Below are positions 43,403 to 53,204 of a stretch of 64,000 bases of DNA, one piece after another. Made by a program: the position numbers and the translations under genes. Source of the stretch: Anodontia alba (lineage: Eukaryota > Mollusca > Bivalvia > Lucinida > Lucinidae); contig OZ024828.1 of NCBI GenBank assembly GCA_964016985.1, positions 4,861,701 to 4,925,700 of the forward strand, in the 5' to 3' direction. Position 1 is the first letter of the stretch; every line of letters begins with the position of its first letter. The notes under the pieces are model-generated. The model worked only from the letters and a program-made list of their open reading frames with translations, ran no database searches and was not told the origin of the DNA.

Positions 43403-43443
43403 GGTTATGTTCTTTTTTTTTTATTCTTTTTTTTTTATTTCAG

Positions 43444-43634
43444 GATTATTTGATACAGCTCTACTGTCCTCTTTACCGCCAAAAGTAAAATCCTACCTCT
43501 GCACTACTGTGCCATTTCCTCAGCGACTTGGGAACCCTGATGAATATGCCTTCTTGTGCCAAAGCATTATTGAAAACCCAATGATGAATGGAGAAGTTAT
43601 ACGTTTAGATGGTGCTCTAAGAATGCAGCCATAG
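43444..43634 (+). CDS. HSD17B10: HSD17B10 exon 5: C-terminus and stop
   Basis: The acceptor is a long T-rich tract ending ATTTCAG. The exon completes Gly198 and runs [15 protein letters not shown] ... [14 protein letters not shown] ... [22 protein letters not shown], then TAG. The last 20 residues are almost identical to the human C-terminus, which lines the substrate pocket and tetramer interface. Total coding length 24+165+165+238+191 = 783 nt (260 aa; human 261 aa). The enzyme acts in the mitochondrial matrix in isoleucine and short branched-chain fatty acid oxidation, and in animals is a subunit of protein-only mitochondrial RNase P and of the tRNA m1R9 methyltransferase complex (family knowledge). 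Confidence 0.96.
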
Positions 43635-43677
43635 TATAAAACATGGAAATAAGTCCAGCCTAGTGAAGGCAAAAAAA

Positions 43678-43957
43678 CATTACGAAACCACGCCTATTCA
43701 AATACATTGAAAATTTTATCACCAAAAAATAAAACTTTTCAGATAAAATATTCTAATATTTTTTCATATTTTTAATCAAAACATAGATTGTGGGTACTCG
43801 TTAGAACCGCCTCGATGAGGCGGTTCTAATGAGTACCCACAATCTATGCTTTTGATCAGAAATAAGAAAAATAATGTATACCCCTGTAAACCCCAGTTTT
43901 ACTATATAAAAGTGGGGTTTATGGGGGTCAAAATTATATAGGCATGTTTTCGTGATG
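43678..43957 (+). mobile_element. CATTACGAAAACA MITE in HSD17B10 3' region
   Basis: CATTACGAAACCACGCC ... GGCATGTTTTCGTGATG, with intact central palindrome (GTTAGAACCGCCTCGATGAG G...). It begins 44 nt after the stop codon and supplies the first AATAAA. Confidence 0.92.
43728..43733 (+). promoter_or_regulatory. Candidate HSD17B10 poly(A) signal AATAAA inside a MITE
   Basis: This is the first AATAAA after the stop codon, 94 nt downstream. It lies within the MITE copy at 43678-43957, in that family's sequence ACCAAAAAATAAAAC. No AATAAA or ATTAAA was seen between the stop and the MITE. Use of this signal is an inference. Confidence 0.4.
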
Positions 43958-44347
43958 AATATGCTGTATGCTTATCATGCATGGCTCTAAGCTGTATGCT
44001 TACCATGCATGGCTCTAAGCTGTATGCTTACCATGCATGGCTCTAAGCTGTATGCTTATCATGCATGGCTCTAAGCTGTATGCTTATCATGCATGGCTCT
44101 AAGCTGTATGCTTATCATGCATGGCTCTATGCTTACCATGCATGGCTCTAAGCTGTATGCTTATCATGCATGGCTCTAAGCTGTATGCTTACCATGCATG
44201 GCTCTAAGCTGTATGCTTATCATGCATGGCTCTAAGCTGTATGCTTATCATGCATGGCTCTAAGCTGTATGTTTATCATGGATGGCTCTAAGCTGTATGC
44301 TTATCATGCATGGCTCTAAGCTGTATGCTTATCATACATGGCTCTAG
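43958..44347 (+). repeat. 28-bp minisatellite, about 13-14 copies
   Basis: Unit GCTGTATGCTTATCATGCAT GGCTCTAA, with C/T variation at one position (TTATC/TTACC) and one unit shortened near 44128. The next sequence, GGCTCTAGATAAGAG, is the end of a foldback element that reads like the unit's last bases. Confidence 0.97.
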
Positions 44348-44349
44348 AT

Positions 44350-44530
44350 AAGAGAAGCACCCAGATAAATATTTTTCTTATTTCTTTACAAAAAATGTGG
44401 GTACTCATTAGAAGCAGCTTGGTGAGACACTTTAAATAAGTACAACAAAATATGTTTTTGAGGAGAAATAAAACAAATCAATACTACTTGGTTCAGAGTT
44501 ATGAGAAAAGTACATGTATGTTACATACGT
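44350..44530. mobile_element. Foldback element (ATTAGAAG family)
   Basis: CTCTAGATAAGAGAAGCACC, GTGGGTACTCATTAGAAGCA, AGACACTTTAAATAAGTAC and a TTCAGAGTTATGAG end. Confidence 0.55.
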
Positions 44531-44689
44531 GTTTTTACATAATCATGTGTCAATTTATTCAGAAATAAAGACAGAACCAAGATGAATGGTGCTGAAGGGA
44601 TATACAGTAAAAGTCCTAAATTTATTTCATACTTTTTGGCTTAAATTTTGCTTTTTACGCAGTTGATACTTAGAAAAGCTTATTGGAAT

Positions 44690-44795
44690 GACAAACAGTG
44701 AAGACCCTGATCAGACTGCTCCTGACTGATCTTGGTCTGCACTGTTTGCACATGGCATTTTGTCAGAGACTTTGGTGTTCAAGATTTTAGGACAT
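44690..44795. repeat. CAAACAGTG / GATCAGACTGCTCC palindromic core
   Basis: CAAACAGTGAAGACCCTGAT CAGACTGCTCC ... GACTGATCTTGGTCTGCACT GTTTGC. A cleaner version lies at 46327-46400. Confidence 0.6.
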
Positions 44796-44808
44796 TTACC
44801 AAGTGGAT

Positions 44809-45064
44809 CATCACGAAAACATGCCTATATAATTCTGACCCCCTTAAACCCCACTTTTATATAGTAAAACTGGAGTTTGCAGGGGTATAAGTTATTTTTC
44901 TTATTTCTGCTCAAAACATGGATTGTGGGGACTCGTTAGAACTGCCTCGCCGAGGTGGTTCTAACGAGTACCCACAATCTATGTTTCGAGCAGAAATATG
45001 AAAAATATCACAGTTTTTGTATCTGAAAATTTTAAATTTTTGTAGGAGAAATTTCAAAATGGTT
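44809..45064 (-). mobile_element. CATTACGAAAACA MITE, right end decayed
   Basis: CATCACGAAAACATGCC and the central GTTAGAACTGCCTCGCCGAG GTGG... palindrome are clear. The right terminus is lost after TTGTAGGAGAAATTTC. Confidence 0.8.
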
Positions 45065-45117
45065 TGATACTGTTGGTATCATACATGTACCGCCAGATAT
45101 AAAAGGCATATCCGCAT

Positions 45118-45245
45118 AAATAGTTTTCTTATTTCTCCACAAAAACCTGCTTTATGGGTACTCAGAAGAAGCACCTTGCCAAGGTGCCTCCAATTAATAC
45201 GGACATGTTTTCGTGTAGAAAGAAGAAAAAAATCTGTCCTTTTTG
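45118..45245. mobile_element. Foldback element (ATTAGAAG family)
   Basis: GGGTACTCAGAAGAAGCACC TTGCCAAGGTGCCTCCAATT with TTTTCTTATTTCTCCACAAA and GTGTAGAAAGAAGAAA arms. Confidence 0.6.
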
Positions 45246-45655
45246 TTTGAAAAAAAAGGCCCTATTTGGAGCTGTGTTGTGTGTGTCCTTTTGCACTTGT
45301 TTTCATTGTTCAAACCAAGTCCTGGTAGAGAATAAAAAGACATCAGTTCCTTGCTTGGTTTGTTTTATGTCTCTATTTTGAAATGAGATGTAATGTCAAG
45401 CGAAAATATGTCTTCATGCCTCATGAAGACAGGGAAGGCCTGAGAGTCCTCATACAGAATCATTCATTTCAGCTGAGAGCAAAGTCTCCAATGAAAATAT
45501 ATAGACACTCAGGATTGTCTGGCCATAAATTGTGCTTAGGCTATAGGTGAGGCTGGCACAATTAATCAGATAATCGATTTATTCATTGATAAATTCCACA
45601 AGAATTATTATTGTTACAGATTTGCTAATAATCAATAATTTCTGCATCTATTACT
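45246..45655. other. Stretch without assigned feature
   Basis: AT-rich. TAATCGATTATCG-like motifs occur here and again near 45930-45970. No exon recognised. Confidence 0.45.
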
Positions 45656-45865
45656 ATACCATATTTATCTTTAGTATTCAGACAACCTCAACTCCTTACC
45701 ATGCTTTATTTGAACAAGTACAATTTACTACCCAATATTGTGTCTAAAAATAGCTGGATGAGTGGCAAACAGTGTAGACCCTGATGAGATGCCACTTTTT
45801 GCGGTGTCTCATCTGGGTCTACACTGTTTGCTCAGGCCTGCCTGACCAAATACATTCAATTAAGT
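45656..45865. mobile_element. Palindromic MITE related to 34533
   Basis: TACCATATTTATCTTTAGTA TTCAGACA start; core GGCAAACAGTGTAGACCCTG and CTGGGTCTACACTGTTTGC; CTGACCAAATACATTC end. Confidence 0.75.
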
Positions 45866-46192
45866 ATAACATATGGTAAGAGGCATGCTTAGACACAAAT
45901 AAAATTATGACCATATCTTCAGTGAATATTAATCGATTATCGATTACAATGGCAGGACTGATAATCGATTATCTTTTCAGCTCTGATAAGTCAGCCTTAG
46001 CTATAGGTAAATGGATGCACTTGGGAGATTTTACCGCCATTTTTCAAAGGGAAACAACTTTTTCTGCCAGGAACTTGCTTCCTTTGAATTTAAATCCTTT
46101 CAAAAATGGTGGTGTCTTTTAAAGAACTGGGAGCAAATTCTTTCCTTTAAAAAATGCCTCCAATAGGAAGGGAGGTAAAAAATTCCAAGACA

Positions 46193-46470
46193 GAGTTGTT
46201 TTCCTTGGAGATATATCCATATCCCTTAACCCTTAAAATGCCAAGAAAACCTGCATCTGAAAATGTCATCTGTTTACGTCGTCTGCTGGATATTCTTGCA
46301 AATTTTTCAAACCTATTTTTGCATACAGGCAAACAGTGTGGACCCTGATCAGACTGCTCCTAGAGGAGCAGTCTGATCTGGGTCCACACTGTTTGCAAAA
46401 ATGACTTTTAAAATCACAAGCAGATGACAAAGCAGATGACAGTTGTTGTGATTGGCAAGGGTTAAAGGCA
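46193..46470. mobile_element. Palindromic element with TTAACCCTTAAA ends
   Basis: CCCTTAACCCTTAAAATGCC ... TTGGCAAGGGTTAAAGG. Centre is a perfect hairpin GGCAAACAGTGTGGACCCTG ATCAGACTGCTCC and complement (46327-46400). Confidence 0.7.
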
Positions 46471-46559
46471 TGTCTTTAAATCAATGCTATAGATAAGAGA
46501 GGTTATCCTATAAGCATAGTACCAGATAAGGTGTTTTTTTTTTGTTTTGTTTTTTTTTT

Positions 46560-46740
46560 GTTTTTTCAGCTGAAAAGTAATGATTGTTTTCCTATTTCTC
46601 CACAAAAATGTATTTTTTGGGTACTCATTAGAAGTGCCTCACTGAGATGATTCTATTGAGTACTTACAACATGTTTTCATGGGGAAATAAGAAAAATATT
46701 ACGTGGATAGCCCTATTATCTGTAGCTATGTATAAATATT
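46560..46740. mobile_element. Foldback element (ATTAGAAG family)
   Basis: GGGTACTCATTAGAAGTGCC TCACTGAGATGATTCTATTG AGTAC with TTCTCCACAAAAATG and CATGGGGAAATAAGAAAAAT. Confidence 0.65.
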
Positions 46741-46782
46741 TTTCTTATTTCTTTTTTTTTTTCTTTATATAGAGTTGTGGTC

Positions 46783-46930
46783 CATGTGACAATAAAGAAT
46801 GTGCACAAGTACTGGTTGTGGGCTTAGAGGACTATGCCTATGCAGGAAAAGTGGTTAGGTAAACTGACCGCTAGATGTAATCCTAATGGAGTGACTGGGC
46901 TGTAAAACTTCAACTCAGTCAACTCAATTC
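46783..46930 (+). mobile_element. SINE family 1, 3' half, diverged
   Basis: GAATGTGCACAAGTACTGGT, GGCTTAGAGGACTATGCC, GTGGTTAGGTAAACTGACCG, ending TGTAAAACTTCAACTCAG. Confidence 0.75.
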
Positions 46931-46931
46931 T

Positions 46932-47060
46932 TATTTCTTTATGAAAACACCTTGTTGGTACTCATTAGAAGCTCCTCAGTGGGGTATTTCTAATGAATAC
47001 CCACAACATATTTTATCGAGAAATAAGAAAAATATTGATACTTTCTGGTTGGGTTGAAAA
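46932..47060. mobile_element. Foldback element (ATTAGAAG family)
   Basis: GGTACTCATTAGAAGCTCCT CAGTGGGGTATTTCTAATGA with TTTATGAAAACACC and TTTTATCGAGAAATAAG. Confidence 0.65.
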
Positions 47061-47130
47061 AATGCCTTAACTTGACCTAGTGTAAATCTTACTTTCTAAT
47101 TGTGTTTGCATACAGTATTAAAGAAGTTGT

Positions 47131-48937
47131 TTTTATACCCCCGACATACGAAGTATGTGGGGGTATATAGTTTTCGCTTTTCCGTTCGTCCGTTCGTTCG
47201 TACGTACGTTCGTTCGTTCGTACGTTCGTTCGTTCGTCTTTCCGTCACAGGGTCAAAGTTTTTGCGTTAAAGTTTATAAGACGGCATATTTTGAAGACCC
47301 TTTGATGGATTTTGTTCATATATGGCATGATGGTAGATATAGGTCTAAAGTTTTTATCAGCACCATCCCCACCCCGGGGTGACCTTGGGAACAAGGTCAT
47401 GGACTTTGAATTTTCGTAAAAAAGTCACAGGGTCAAAGTTTTTGTGTTAAAGTTTATAAGACCTCATATTTTGAAGACCCTTTGATGGATTTCATTCATA
47501 TATGGCATGATGGTAGATATAGGTCTAAAGTTTTTATCAGCAGCATCCCCATCCCGGGCGTGACCTTGGGTCAAGGTCACGGACTTAGAATTTTCATTAA
47601 AAAAGTTAAAGTTTTTTGTGTTTAAGTTTAAATAGCTATATCATCAAGACCCTTGAGGAATTTCATTTATATTTGACATGTTGGTAGATATCGGCCTAGC
47701 ATCTTACTCCGCATGATCCCCACCCTGGATGTGACCGAGGTCAAGGTCACGAACTTAGAATTTTCATATAAAAGTAAAAATTTTTGCGTTTAAGTTTATA
47801 TTGCCATATCATCAAGACCTTTTATTAAATTTCATTATCCCCTAACTGAAAGGTTGAGCTGATATAGCTATCAACAAGGAATCTGTTCGTCTGTCCGTCA
47901 GTCCGTTGAAGTATTATTCGTTCATACTTTATTTTTGTCTTAGGGTCAAAGTTTTTGCGTTAAATGTTATAAGAACTCATATTTTGAAGACCCTTTGATG
48001 GTTTTCATTCATATTTGGCATGATGGTATATATAGGTCTTAGGTTTTTATCAGCACCATCCCCTCCCTGGGGGTGACCTTGGGGTCAAGGTCACAGACTT
48101 AGAATTTTCATAAAAAAGTCAAAGTTTTTGTGTTTAAGTTTATATAGCTGTATCATCAAGACCTTGAGGAATTTCATTTATATTTTACATGTTGGTAGAT
48201 ATCGGCCTAGCGTCTTACTCCACATGATCCCCACCCCGGGTGTGACTGAGGTCAAGGTCACGAACTTAGAATTTTCATATAAAAGTAAAAATTTTTGCGT
48301 TTAAGTTTATATAGCCATATCATCAAGATCTTTTATTAAATTTCAGTATCCCTTAACTGAAAGGTTGAGCGGATATAGCTATCAGAAAGAAATCTTTTTG
48401 TCTGTCCGTCCGTCCTTTGAAGCATTATTTGTTCATACTTTGTTCATATTTTGAAGACCTTTTGATGGAATTCATTCATATTTGGCATGATGGTAGATAT
48501 AAGTCTAAGTTTTTATTAGCACCATCCCCACCCCAGGGGTGACCTTGGGGTCAAGGTCATAGACTTAGAATTTTCATAAAAAAGTCAAAGTTTTTTGTGT
48601 TTAAGTTTATATAGCTATACCATCAAGAACCTTTGAGGAATTTCATTTATATTTGACATGTTGGTAGATATAGGGTATGACCTTCAGGTCAAGGTCACAG
48701 ACTTAGAAATTTCATATAAAAGTAAAAAAAATTGCATCTAAGTTTATATAGCTATACCATCAAGACCTTTTGTTGAATTTTATTATCCTCCTACAGAGAG
48801 GTTTAGGGGATATAGCTATCAGCATGGAATTCATCCATCCTGCCATCTCCAGAGTCAAAGCTACATATTTTGTGCTCGTTAAAAACTGGCGGTAGCGCTC
48901 TTCGGGGGTATACGTGCCCCACTGGGCACTTTGTCTA
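47131..48937 (+). mobile_element. Helitron2-like array element C, copy 2
   Basis: 5' TTTTATACCCCCGACATACG with complement GTATGTGGGGGTATA, (CGTT)n tract, about ten units as in copy 1, 3' TTCGGGGGTATA, hairpin GTGCCCCACTGGGCAC (48914-48929), TTTGT and CTAG followed by TT. Same orientation as 17231-19767 and similar at both ends, which fixes the family limits. Confidence 0.85.
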
Positions 48938-49099
48938 GTTAGACTGGTAATTTTTTCATGTTTGTTTTCCACTAATGATTTGATTTGATTGATTTTGTAT
49001 ATGTGTGTATTTTGAGTGTATTGAGCGTGTGGTTTGGTCTTGATCAGTTTCAGCAGTCTTTCAGTCACATGATGAAAGTGGCAGGAAGTACAGCCATGT

Positions 49100-49377
49100 C
49101 ATTACGAAAACACGCCTATTCAAATATATAGAAAATTTCACCTCCAAAAACTGAAAATTTTCAGATAAAAAACTCTAATATTCCTCATATTTCTACTCAA
49201 AACATAGATTGTGGGTACTCGTTAGAACCGCCTCGCTGAGGCAGTTCTAACGAGTACCCACAATCTATGTCTTTGAGCAGAAATAAGAAAATAATGTATA
49301 CCCCTGTAAACCCCAGTTTTACTATATAAAAGTGGGGTTTAAGGGGGTCAAAATTATATAGGTATGTTTTCGTGATG
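49100..49377 (+). mobile_element. CATTACGAAAACA MITE
   Basis: CATTACGAAAACACGCC ... GGTATGTTTTCGTGATG, intact centre. Confidence 0.92.
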
Positions 49378-49487
49378 TTGTCTTTTATAGTGCTACCTCA
49401 TTCAAATATCATACAGAAGACACATCGTGATCCTATAATCCACCCAGTAACACCATCCTTATACCAGGCTAAAAAGATCTATCATTA

Positions 49488-49606
49488 GTGTGAGGAGTAG
49501 ATGGAAAAATCCGTCCTGAGGGATCATTGTCTGGCATCACGAGGCTTGCCAAGAGATGACAGACTGTGATCGCGAGGGATGGATTTTTTTATCTACCCCT
49601 TACACA
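49488..49606. mobile_element. Small foldback, GTGAGGAGTAGATGG ends
   Basis: GTGAGGAGTAGATGGAAAAA TCCGTCC against GGATGGATTTTTTTATCTAC CCCTTACAC, with CTGTCATCTCTTGG/GTCTGGCATCACGAGG-like inner pairing. About 120 bp. Confidence 0.65.
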
Positions 49607-49915
49607 AATTATAGATTCTTTTTCTTGCACACCTTTCATTTCTGAACATAATTTTTTTAATAATGCAGTCACTTTGATTGCTGACATCTGTCATATTGTG
49701 TTGACATTACTTTGGTGTTTCATGACGTCATTACCGTCAGTGAGGCAACCTTAACAATGGCATATGTGATGTCCATTACAACCAGTGCATATCAAACATA
49801 TGAGAATTCGAAGTTTTTATCCTATCCCAGGATTAAAGCCAGGATTTCCTTCTGGTATGCAAGAATAACTGTTTCTAGCACTACTTTTATAGCTGTAGAT
49901 AGAGGATATCCAAAT

Positions 49916-50175
49916 AGCCGGCCTTGGTGGCTCAGTTGGATGCTCGTCCGACTCGCGGGTTTAACCCCCACCGGGTCGGCAACATTCTTTCTCAACCTTC
50001 TGCTGATTCAAGAAGGGCAGTTGTCAGTTTCTGGTGAAAGAATGTGCACAATACTGGTTAACTGCTTAGAGGACTAAGCCTGCTCAGTAAAAGTGTGGTT
50101 AGGTAAACTGACCACGCTAGACATGACCCCATAGGGTTGACTGGGCCGTAAACCTCAGCACAAACAAACAAACAG
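49916..50175 (+). mobile_element. SINE family 1 with internal deletions
   Basis: Head GCCGGCCTTGGTGGCTCAGT, B-box GGGTTTAACCCCC; part of the anticodon arm and body are missing. GGATATCCAAAT duplicated at 49904-49915 and 50176-50187. Confidence 0.92.
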
Positions 50176-50187
50176 GGATATCCAAAT

Positions 50188-50275
50188 CTGTGGCATCTGA
50201 TCTGGGTCCACACTGTTTGTCCAGGCCTGTCTGTCCAAATACCTGGTACTTAGGGTTATTACAGTATTTGGATAC
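50188..50275. repeat. Right half of a GGCAAACAGTG-core MITE
   Basis: CATCTGATCTGGGTCCACAC TGTTTGTCCAGG ... CTTAGGGTTATTACAG, matching the right half of 261-465. Confidence 0.65.
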
Positions 50276-50424
50276 TCTTATCTGGAGCTATGATTATTGT
50301 TTATCATGTAAAATCTTTTCAGTGTCAACAAAATTTAATAAAAAATACAATAGAAAAAAATACTGTTTGGCTTCTTTTTTGACAACCAATCTTGTATAAG
50401 AAACTTAAGTGAACGTTGAATATG

Positions 50425-50830
50425 CTGGGTAAAAATTTCAGCAGAGACCATTTAGAAATTTTTTCTCAGAATATAAGTGTTGACATTCAGGCACATAGCC
50501 AGCCAGAAGTCATGAAGCCCGTGCTTCAACATAAATTTGTTAATTTAACCTTATTTTCAACTGTTCATATGACATCAAATTTCAAGAGATTTTATTTGTA
50601 GGCTTCATCTTCATTCATTTCCTAGCTACGCCCCTGACATTCATTGCAAGTTGTTTAGAATCCTTAGAAAATTGTGTTTGACATTTTTTCTTTTTTGCAA
50701 ATCAAATCCTTAGCAGTTGACACTGATTGCAAGTTGGTCTCCGTAGGAATTCTCAGAAAACTGCCTTTGAAATTTTTGCATATCATCTTATACAATTTGC
50801 ACGAAATACCAAACTATAGTTCTTAGGAAA
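50425..50830. mobile_element. Foldback family 3, degenerate
   Basis: ATGCTGGGTAAAAATTTCAG CAGAGACC and scattered TTGACATT...GCAAGTTG blocks, ending GAAAAATAAGAAAAACAT. Confidence 0.45.
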
Positions 50831-50946
50831 AATAAGAAAAACATACAGAAAGCAAAGATAATGATACTAAAGTTGTAAAATATGGATTATCTACCAGATC
50901 TATCCATGTAACCAGTCCAGTTAGATTTTGCTGACTGAAAACTGGC

Positions 50947-51164
50947 CCGAGGTTATAAAACTTTTTTCATGCTCAACTCAGTTGAGCATGAAATTTTCTC
51001 TAATAAATTTCAAATTACTAATAATTGCAAATTCTTTCTTGCTAAACATAGCTGAGCATGAAAACTTCTCTGCTAATATGAAAATTGTTGGCATTTTCAT
51101 ATTTATTAGCAGAGAAAATTTCATGCTCAGCTGAGTTGAGCATGAAAAAAGTTTTATAACCTCA
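50947..51164. mobile_element. Foldback MITE, GAGGTTATAAAACTTTTTTC ends
   Basis: Left GAGGTTATAAAACTTTTTTC ATGCTCAACTCAG; right complement CTGAGTTGAGCATGAAAAAA GTTTTATAACCTC. The ends themselves contain palindrome TGCTCAACTCAGTTGAGCA. Confidence 0.88.
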
Positions 51165-51286
51165 GGGCCATGACAGGGAAAGCGCTGACCAGACTATATG
51201 GCTGTGCAGGCATGTCAGTCATCTCATGTAGCCTTCCTTACCTTTTGCAGTTTCTCCTGTGTATTTGCATTTATATATTTTTTTAC

Positions 51287-51325
51287 GGCGCTCGACATGA
51301 CCCTATTGGGACCTCAACACAAATT
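51287..51325 (+). repeat. SINE family 1 tail remnant
   Basis: GGCGCTCGACATGACCCTAT TGGGACCTCAACACAAA, tail only, with an internal deletion. Confidence 0.6.
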
Positions 51326-51374
51326 ATTTATTTTAACACAGCACTAGATAAGGGCCAACAAAAAAGTACTGGTA

Positions 51375-51485
51375 TTTTCTTATTTCTCTTTGAAAACAGA
51401 TTGATGATAGTGATCAGAAGCGCCTTGATGGGGCATTTCTAATGAGTACCCATGAATGTTTTCATGGAGAAATGAGAAAAACAGG
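51375..51485. mobile_element. Foldback element (ATTAGAAG family)
   Basis: TTTCTTATTTCTCTTTGAAA ... GATCAGAAGCGCCTTGATGG GGCATTTCTAATGAGTACCC, then TTTTCATGGAGAAATGAGAA. Confidence 0.65.
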
Positions 51486-51837
51486 GCTGCCATCAAATGT
51501 GCCAGTTAGTTACTCACGAGCGTTTTGCCCTGGATGCCTGCTCCTGTTGGCGTTCATTATAAGGTATAGAGATTCAAAGCAAAATATTTGCTATCACTGC
51601 GCACTTCTGAACATAGCTCAGAATACCTCTCACTGACTCTATAGAACTACATAACCGTAAACGAATTTAAAGTCCTGTAACTCAGTTGAAAACAGATGTT
51701 TTAGCTATATGATTTATTTCCCTTTAATTGCATCAGCATCAATAAAAGTATCTGAATGAGAAATGTGTATTGCTAACCTTCTGTTGTTAACTTCTCAATT
51801 ATTTTTAAGGGGAACTTATACACCTGGCAGATTTTCC

Positions 51838-52035
51838 GCCCTTTTAAAAAAGGGAGAGAAATTTTTTGACTTACTGTTCAGTATCTTACACACCAAAACT
51901 CTTCTGAAAAAGGGTCCGCTCTAAAATGAAAGAATTTGCTCCTCGGGAGCAAATTCTTTCACTTTAGAGTGGACCCCTTTTCAGAAGGGAGACAAAACCA
52001 TCTTGACAACAAAGTTGTCTCCCTTAAAAGTGTAT
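51838..52035. mobile_element. Palindromic element with TTTGCTCC/GGAGCAAA core
   Basis: At 51899-51985 CTTCTGAAAAAGGGTCCGCT CTAAAATGAAAG-AATTTGCTCC pairs with GGAGCAAATTCTTTCACTTT AGAGTGGACCCCTTTTCAGA AG. Partial relatives at 46040-46160, 57440-57590 and the core at 63750-63797. Confidence 0.75.
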
Positions 52036-52400
52036 CTATCCTCCTTAAAGGAGTTATTCCAGGAGAATTAGTGATAGTTGTCATTTTCCTATTCCATTTC
52101 ATATACATTTTAAGCTGAAGCACTTGTTGATGTAGACTAAATCAACAGATCAAAATTAGGGCTTTTCTTTTTATTTTACGTAGACATTCACAGACAGTTT
52201 GAATGAAATATCAAATAAGTGAATATATCTAGGAAATGCCAAGATCGAGAAGTGTAGTTTTCCCAAGGCACAAAATGTAGGAGAGATGAGGTACAAATAA
52301 AGATAAACACCATATATGAAACCACTGAACAAAGAGGTACATCAGAGGAACCAACTTGGAATGGATAGCACAAACATTTTTACTCGCGTGTATTCATCCT

Positions 52401-52580
52401 GGAGGTGGTCGGGTGAGGCAAAGGTGTCGTGTACCTTACGTCAGCGGGGCGTCCAACTGATATTGGCTTACAGTTGGGAAAAGTCTGCTATCCTTGTAGC
52501 AGGTAAGGGTAGAGGGGGAATTCTTTGTTTCTTCGCTTTCATTCCTGCTCCTCTTTCTTCCCTGTCTCTCTTTCATCTCC
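52401..52580 (+). mobile_element. SINE family 3, 3' end lost
   Basis: GGAGGTGGTCGGGTGAGGCA AAGGTGTCG ... TATTGGCTTACAGTTGGG ... CT-rich stretch. It stops where CATTACGAAAACACG (left end of a MITE) begins at 52584. Confidence 0.75.
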
Positions 52581-52794
52581 AATCATTACGAAAACACGTA
52601 AACCTAAAAAGGTAATATCAAGTCCTGAATTTTAAGGTATTGTCAGATAAAGAAGATAACATAACAAAAAGAATTTGCTTTCATTTCGTTTTTACAAGTG
52701 AACTGCTGCGACAAAACCAACGTTTCTTCGCATTAAACTAGATATGCAACTTTGCAAAAAAACTAAATCAGTTTGAATGCTGAATGTTCCTTTA

Positions 52795-52870
52795 GTTGTA
52801 GGCGGACAGCGAAGAGCAGTCCATACTGTGCATCCGCACAGTCGGGAGTGGTCTTCGCTGTTCGCATATG
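52795..52870. repeat. Two-step hairpin
   Basis: GCGGACAGCGAAGAGCAGTC (52802) pairs with GTCTTCGCTGTTCGC (52852-52866). Inside is ACTGTGCATCCGCACAGT. A short reading frame crosses it but has no recognisable protein. Confidence 0.6.
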
Positions 52871-53204
52871 GGAATTTATTGGGCTGTCCCATACTTCTTG
52901 TCAGTGATGAAGCCAGTCATCTGGCAATTTGTGCTGATCGTCTGAAGCGTGTCATGTTATAACATCTTCATAGTTAGATCAGCCAGCAAATCTTTGAAGA
53001 TTAGAATCTCTCTGAATTATGACTTTACCGTAATTGAACAGTTTTAAGACAAGCTGCTTTTAAATCTTTCTTGTGACATAGACGCACGTCAAGCACAGAC
53101 TTTGCACAACGACTTTCAGTTTAGGACGTGTGCATTTTGCTTTTTATGATTCTATGCGCTTCAAGTATTTATGCGCGAAATGCGCTAGTCCTTGCCAGGT
53201 CTTG

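Noticed and set aside
43958..44347. CRISPR-like array
   Set aside because: Units are contiguous without unique spacers; it is a minisatellite in an animal genome.
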